Positions 59,758-64,000 of a stretch of 64,000 bases of DNA are shown piece by piece; position 1 is the stretch's first letter, and the number at the start of each line of letters is the position of its first letter. Source of the DNA: JAKZRT01 sp965247915. GTDB lineage: Bacteria > Pseudomonadota > Alphaproteobacteria > Rhodobacterales > Rhodobacteraceae. Both the position numbers and the translations under genes were made by a program. Location: positions 2,666,001 to 2,730,000 of the forward strand of contig OZ252048.1 of the NCBI GenBank assembly GCA_965247915.1. The letters are read 5' to 3'. The notes below the pieces were generated by a model. That model was given only the letters and a program-made list of their open reading frames with translations. It was not told where the DNA came from and did no database searches.

Positions 59758-60192
59758 ATGGTTTCCACTGACCAACAAAACGAAAAACTGACGCGATTTG
59801 TCGAAACGCTCCGAGGCAGGCTGTCGTCGGATGCTGTTTACGTGAGCAGCGTTTCTGCGTCCGAACATACCTTTGTGATCAGTACCGAACATACACCGGC
59901 ATTTCCCACAGGCACGACACTCAGTCTGGACCGGTCTATATGCAAACACGTCGCGTGGATGAATTTTCCGCTTGTGGTGGACGATACCCAGTCGCACCCG
60001 CTGATAAAAGACAATCCGACGATTCGCGACGAGATGATTGGCGCCTACGCTGGGTATCCGGTCCGCGATGCCAATCGCAGCGTGCTTGCCGTCGTCTGCG
60101 CGGTTTTTGAGCGGATGCACCGCTGGACGCAATCCGAGCAGGAAATTCTTGCCGATGCCGCCGAAGATGCGGCCCAATACCTGATGAACTGA
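59758..60192 (+). CDS. GAF-domain protein
   Basis: 144 aa, essentially one GAF domain: sensor-like segments TLSLDRSICKHVAWMNFPLV, YAGYPVRDANRSVLAVVCAV and the end helix SEQEILADAAEDAAQYL. There is no output domain, and the ligand is unknown; a single Cys (SICKH) is in the position common in redox or bilin-type GAFs. The 59571-59757 gap shows no gene. Confidence 0.85.
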   Translation: MVSTDQQNEKLTRFVETLRGRLSSDAVYVSSVSASEHTFVISTEHTPAFPTGTTLSLDRSICKHVAWMNFPLVVDDTQSHPLIKDNPTIRDEMIGAYAGYPVRDANRSVLAVVCAVFERMHRWTQSEQEILADAAEDAAQYLMN

Positions 60193-60200
60193 CGCCGGTC

Positions 60201-61262
60201 TCATCGCCAATTGCGCCGGGCGGACGCGCGGAACACCAGCGCGCCGAAAAAGCCCACCAGGGCGACCCGCACCAGATGGTGCGTGGCGACAAACGCGGTG
60301 TCGATGCCGAGCGCAATGGCGATGATCCCCATCTCGGTGAAACCGCCCGGTGAGAATGACAGAAGCACCGTCACCGGAGCGATGTCGGCCAGGGCGCTGA
60401 GCGCCACGGCGAACAGCCCTGTTATCACCAGCAATATCGCCACCGATCCGGCAATACCGGGGATCACCGCGACTATTTCGCGCGCGCGAGACCCAAAAAA
60501 CCGAACCCCTAGCGATGTGCCCATCACCACTTGCGCGACAATTACCAGCTCGCTTGGAATGACGAAATCGGACCAGCCGAAGATGTGGATCAACGCGCTG
60601 ACCAGCATTGGGCCAAAGAGGTGGCCGGCCGGCAGATAGACGACGCGCACCAGCGCCATGCCGGCGACAAGGCTTATCGGGAACCAGAGATAGAAATCCA
60701 ACTCCATCGCGGCCAAGTCCGGGCGACCCGGCGGCGCGGTGCTGAGATCGGCTCCGGTCATCGCCGTCACGATCAGCGGGATGGCAAAAACGATCAGCAG
60801 GATGCGCAGCGAATGGGCCAGCATGACGCGGCGCACATCGGCGCCATATTCCTCGGCCAGGGCCACCATTTCGATCAACCCGCCGGGCATGCCGGCGAAA
60901 TAGGCGGTTTTGGCGTCGTAGCCCGCGACAAATCGAAAAAACCCGACCGAGCCAAGTGCCGCGCAACCGGAAAACAGGATCAGTGCGCTAAGCGTCGGCC
61001 ACCAGCCGGGCATGGTCTGGACCAGCTCGGCCGAGAATGCCGAGCCCAGCATCGCGCCGATAACGGCAGAAAAGACCGGGCGGATTTTTTTGGGCGCGGA
61101 AATGTGCAGCCCGGCCACGGCGGCGATCATCGTGAACACCAACGGACCCAGCATGAGCGGCAACGGCAGACCCAGCGCGCGGAACACGAATGCCCCGACC
61201 GAGCCGATGGCCAGTGCCAAGGCAAATCGTCCAATGTTGGTCGGGCTGATCGGAGATTGCAT
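60201..61262 (-). CDS. AbrB-family membrane protein (COG3180)
   Basis: 353 aa, about ten hydrophobic helices arranged as an internal duplication (LGLPLPLMLGPLVFTMIAAV and LPAGHLFGPMLVSALIHIF). The conserved GMPGGLIEMVALAEEYGADV and SPGGFTEMGIIAIALGID motifs identify the AbrB-type transporter family, associated with regulation of ammonia monooxygenase in its original description. Transport substrate unknown. It ends 8 bp from the GAF gene, convergently. Confidence 0.88.
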   Translation of the reverse strand: MQSPISPTNIGRFALALAIGSVGAFVFRALGLPLPLMLGPLVFTMIAAVAGLHISAPKKIRPVFSAVIGAMLGSAFSAELVQTMPGWWPTLSALILFSGCAALGSVGFFRFVAGYDAKTAYFAGMPGGLIEMVALAEEYGADVRRVMLAHSLRILLIVFAIPLIVTAMTGADLSTAPPGRPDLAAMELDFYLWFPISLVAGMALVRVVYLPAGHLFGPMLVSALIHIFGWSDFVIPSELVIVAQVVMGTSLGVRFFGSRAREIVAVIPGIAGSVAILLVITGLFAVALSALADIAPVTVLLSFSPGGFTEMGIIAIALGIDTAFVATHHLVRVALVGFFGALVFRASARRNWR

Positions 61263-61411
61263 GCGAATTGGCGTCCTTGATCGACTGGTTAGGCGGCTGG
61301 GGTGCGGGTTTCCAGCCCGAAAGCGCTAATCGCCGCCTCCCGCCCTGGCCCGGATCGGGGTTCAGAGCAATTGAAAGGGAATCGCGGGACGTCCTGAAGG
61401 GGAATATCGGA

Positions 61412-62767
61412 ATGGCGAAGATCGTTCTTGTCGGGGCTGGCAGCCTTCAATTCGGCACCGGAATGCTGGGCGATATATTCCAATCTGCGGTTCTTACCGG
61501 ATCGTCTGTCGTGCTGAACGACATCAACGTTAAAGCGGCTGAAAGGACGCTGAAGGTCGCAAAGGCCCATATTTCGGCGCGCGGGCTGACCCATAATGTC
61601 AGCACCGAACCCGATCTGCGCGCAGCGCTTGCGGGGGCCGATTTTGTCGTCATTTCGATTGAGGTCGGGGACAGGTTCGCGCTGTGGGACCAGGACTGGA
61701 AAATCCCCCAACAATACGGCATCACCCAGGTTTTCGGCGAAAATGGCGGTGCCGGGGGGCTTTTTCATGCGCTGCGCATCATCCCGCCAATTCTGGAAAT
61801 TTGCCGGAATGTGGCCGAAGTTGCACCCGATGCTACGGTATTCAACTTTTCAAACCCGATGAGCCGGATCTGCACGACCGTGCACCGCAAGTTTCCCGAC
61901 CTGAAATTCATCGGCATGTGCCACGAAATTGCCAGCCTCCAACGCCACCTGCCGCCGATGCTGGGGGTCGACCGGGGCGACATTCATTATCGCGCCGGCG
62001 GGCTGAACCATTTTTCGGTCCTGACGCATGTGGTCTATACCAAAACCGGCAAGTCGGCTTACGGCGACGTGCGGGCCCGGGCACCGGGATATTTCGCCCG
62101 ATTGCCGGGCTATTCCGAGATTCTGGCCGCCGGTCGCGCGACCGGTGCATCGCTGGACACCGAAGGCTGGATGGATGTTGATCTCAGCCACGTCAGCGGC
62201 ATTCGCAATTGGTCCGACCGCTGGTTGTTCCGCGATATTCTGGTACGTTTTGGCACCTTGCCGATCACCACCTACAGCCATTTCGGCGAATATATCGGGT
62301 GGGCGCATGATCGCGCCGATCATCGCGGGATCGAGGATTTCTACACCGCCTACCGCGCTCACCTGGGCCGCGTGAAGCCCGAGTTAAAAGACCAGGTTCG
62401 CGAGCGCATCGTGCCGATCATCGAGGCGATGATAACCGGCAAAGCTTACGAGGAGGCGGCGGTCAATATACCCAACCGGAGCTTTATTACCGACCTGCCC
62501 GACTGGATCGCGGTCGAGGTTCCGGCAGTGGTCGATGGTGACGGGGTTCACGGGATCGTGGTTGAGGTGCCAGCAGGTATCAGGGGGCTTCTGACAAACC
62601 AGATCGGCGTTCACGATCTGACTGCGCGCGCGGTTCTTGACGGCAGCCGCGACCTGGCGGTGCAGGCGCTGTTGGTCGATCCGGTGGTGACGGTTGGTCG
62701 AAACATTCCGGACCTGGTCGATCACATGATTGCGGAACAGGCGCCCTGGCTTGATTATCTGAACTGA
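61412..62767 (+). CDS. Glycoside hydrolase family 4 enzyme (alpha-glucosidase/galactosidase type)
   Basis: 451 aa. GH4 enzymes cleave glycosides by a redox mechanism using NAD+ and a divalent metal. The Rossmann start KIVLVGAGSLQFGTGMLGD, FNFSNPMSRICTTV, FIGMCHEIASLQ (metal Cys/His) and AGGLNHFSVLT (metal His) are intact. The sugar is unknown: family members act on alpha-glucosides, alpha-galactosides or glucuronides. The ATG at 61412 follows an AAGGGGAA site; the open frame upstream lacks homology. Confidence 0.92.
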   Translation: MAKIVLVGAGSLQFGTGMLGDIFQSAVLTGSSVVLNDINVKAAERTLKVAKAHISARGLTHNVSTEPDLRAALAGADFVVISIEVGDRFALWDQDWKIPQQYGITQVFGENGGAGGLFHALRIIPPILEICRNVAEVAPDATVFNFSNPMSRICTTVHRKFPDLKFIGMCHEIASLQRHLPPMLGVDRGDIHYRAGGLNHFSVLTHVVYTKTGKSAYGDVRARAPGYFARLPGYSEILAAGRATGASLDTEGWMDVDLSHVSGIRNWSDRWLFRDILVRFGTLPITTYSHFGEYIGWAHDRADHRGIEDFYTAYRAHLGRVKPELKDQVRERIVPIIEAMITGKAYEEAAVNIPNRSFITDLPDWIAVEVPAVVDGDGVHGIVVEVPAGIRGLLTNQIGVHDLTARAVLDGSRDLAVQALLVDPVVTVGRNIPDLVDHMIAEQAPWLDYLN

Positions 62768-62854
62768 AAACTGGCGAGGCTTGGGGCCGCCCGCCCTTTT
62801 CGACCAATGCCTTTGACGCTATCGACGGGTGCGGCGGTTACCGGAGGCTTTGAA

Positions 62855-64000
62855 TTGGCTGATATGGCGCACGAAACTCTGCTTGAGCGGCGCGAGCGGC
62901 TGCTCGGGCCGAATGTCACCACCTTCTATGATGATCCGGTGCATTTGGTGCGCGGTGAAGGCGTCTGGCTGTGGGATGCCGGGGGGCGCAAGTATTTGGA
63001 TTGCTACAACAACGTGCCGCATGTCGGCCATGGCAACCCGCGTGTGGTCGCCGCGATTGCCGGGCAGGCGGCAAGGCTGAACACCCACACGCGCTATCTG
63101 CACGAGGGCATTCTGGATTATGTCGAGCGTCTGACCGGCACTATGGACGCCCCCCTTGAGACCGCGATCATGACCTGCACAGGGTCCGAGGCCAACGACA
63201 TTGCCATGCGCATGGCCGAGGCTGTGACCGGCAAACGCGGCATCATCGCCACCGATTTCACCTATCATGGCAACACCGCGCTGGTCAGCCAGCTGTCGCA
63301 ATCGAACCGGCCCGGCGTGGGCGGTGCTTTTGCCGATATGGTGCGCTTTGTGCCCGCGCCTGACAGCTATCGCCCGCTTGGCGGTAAGGCGGGCATGGCC
63401 CACGCGCAGGCATTTGCCGCAGCGGTTGAGACGGCGATTGCCGAGCTTGCGGCCGGCGATCACGGCTTTGCCGGGTTGCTGATCGACCCGTTTTTAGTCA
63501 ACGAGGGCTTTCCCGATCTGGCCAGCGGCTGGCTGGCCCCAGCTGTGGACGCAGTCCATCGCGGCGGTGGCCTGCTGATCGCCGACGAGGTTCAGCCGGG
63601 GTTCGGGCGGCTGGGCAGCCATATGTGGGGGCACCAATATCAGGGGGTGCAGCCCGACATCGTGACCATGGGCAAACCCATGGCCAACGGGCACCCGGTC
63701 AGCGCGGTGGTGACCTCGCGCGCCACGATGGCGGCGTTTCGGAGTGCCTTCCGGTATTTCAACACTTTCGGCGGCAACCCGGTTAGTTGCGCCGCAGCGA
63801 TGGCGGTTCTGGACGAGCTTGGCGACAAGGATCTGATGGCCAACGCCGCAGCGGTCGGAGCCTATGCCAAAGACCGGTTGCAAGACCTGGCGGGGCGTCA
63901 CTCGGTGATCGGCGACGTGCGCGGGCGCGGGTTGATTTTGGGCGCGGAACTGGTGGAGGACCGCACCACGAAAGCTCCGGCGACCGAGGTTGCCGATAAT
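62855..64000 (+). CDS. Class-III aminotransferase (3' end outside window)
   Basis: About 380 aa visible. Fold-type I, class III: VPHVGHGNPRVVAAIAGQ, TCTGSEANDIAMRMAE, the PLP Asp in LLIADEVQPGFGRLGSHMWG, and the Lys in DIVTMGKPMANGHPVSAVV. These enzymes transfer amino groups from omega-amines or amino acids such as alanine or 4-aminobutyrate to keto acids. The specificity is unclear. The TTG at 62855 suits the GGAGG at 62843; the ATG at 62864 is an alternative. It lies 87 bp after the GH4 gene. Confidence 0.88.
   Translation, partial: MADMAHETLLERRERLLGPNVTTFYDDPVHLVRGEGVWLWDAGGRKYLDCYNNVPHVGHGNPRVVAAIAGQAARLNTHTRYLHEGILDYVERLTGTMDAPLETAIMTCTGSEANDIAMRMAEAVTGKRGIIATDFTYHGNTALVSQLSQSNRPGVGGAFADMVRFVPAPDSYRPLGGKAGMAHAQAFAAAVETAIAELAAGDHGFAGLLIDPFLVNEGFPDLASGWLAPAVDAVHRGGGLLIADEVQPGFGRLGSHMWGHQYQGVQPDIVTMGKPMANGHPVSAVVTSRATMAAFRSAFRYFNTFGGNPVSCAAAMAVLDELGDKDLMANAAAVGAYAKDRLQDLAGRHSVIGDVRGRGLILGAELVEDRTTKAPATEVADN

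Noticed and set aside
1..64000. CRISPR array, prophage, or tRNA/rRNA genes
   Set aside because: No regularly spaced repeats, no phage structural or integrase genes and no tRNA-like cloverleaf were noticed. The mobile content is limited to insertion sequences and short repeats.

Overview
The window is about 64 kb of GC-rich DNA with dense, overlapping operons. Its gene set points to an alphaproteobacterium of the Rhodobacterales (Roseobacter/Rhodobacter group): the pyrB-pyrC'-plsY order, ubiA next to rsmE and gshA, a MobB-MoeA fusion, a DUF4169/ribbon-helix-helix pair, an NAD-linked formate dehydrogenase (Fds), and GC hairpins followed by GAGTATTT in intergenic gaps. This placement is my inference from gene content; no marker RNA gene is present.

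Layout. 1-7.3 kb: partial DapC-like aminotransferase, amidase, UbiH-type monooxygenase, then the molybdenum-cofactor operon fdhD-(membrane protein)-mobA-mobB/moeA. 7.6-12.5 kb: two-gene RND efflux system; an IS1380-family element, itself split by an IS5-family element, sits 26 bp upstream of its first start codon (12.48-15.39 kb). 15.5-19.2 kb: moaB, a family-4-like uracil-DNA glycosylase, pyrB and a dihydroorotase-like gene. 19.3-20.2 kb: nonsense-mutated SnoaL-like gene and 5'-truncated plsY. 20.2-27.0 kb: ArsR regulator with SRPBCC partner, DUF805, gshA, an rsmE/GNAT chimera, ubiA, an OmpA/BON protein. 27.2-32.5 kb: IS cluster (IS1595, IS21, IS3 types). 32.8-38.1 kb: riboflavin synthase and a capsule group (kpsS, outer-membrane export lipoprotein, kpsC). 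38.1-42.2 kb: DUF4169/RHH pair, cytochrome P450, frameshifted alpha/beta hydrolase, ccdA, tusA. 42.3-43.5 kb: second IS1595-type element. 43.6-49.3 kb: LysR regulator and Fds formate dehydrogenase (NuoE/NuoF-type fusion plus molybdenum subunit). 49.3-56.6 kb: peroxiredoxin-like protein, pseudo-receiver, PLP dehydratase, SDR, class-I amidotransferase, multi-PAS histidine kinase with a frameshifted receiver. 56.6-59.6 kb: znuA and zur-znuC-znuB around a Zur-like box. 59.8-64 kb: GAF protein, AbrB-type membrane protein, GH4 enzyme, partial class-III aminotransferase.

How genes connect. fdhD, mobA, mobB-moeA and moaB supply and insert the molybdopterin cofactor needed by the formate dehydrogenase 40 kb away. 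The RND pump and its adaptor form one unit, as do ZnuABC and Zur. kpsS and kpsC act on capsule initiation and the lipoprotein exports the polymer.

The most striking feature is damage and remodelling: 28-bp and 65-bp out-of-frame direct duplications (amidase, kpsC), gene remnants (plsY, rsmE), nested IS elements, probable single-base frameshifts (hydrolase, hybrid kinase) and a nonsense codon (SnoaL). A 42-43 bp palindrome with a conserved 15-nt loop occurs three times, twice inside istA. Either the genome is undergoing IS-driven decay or variation, or part of the single-base damage is sequencing error; the larger duplications and chimeras are harder to explain as error.
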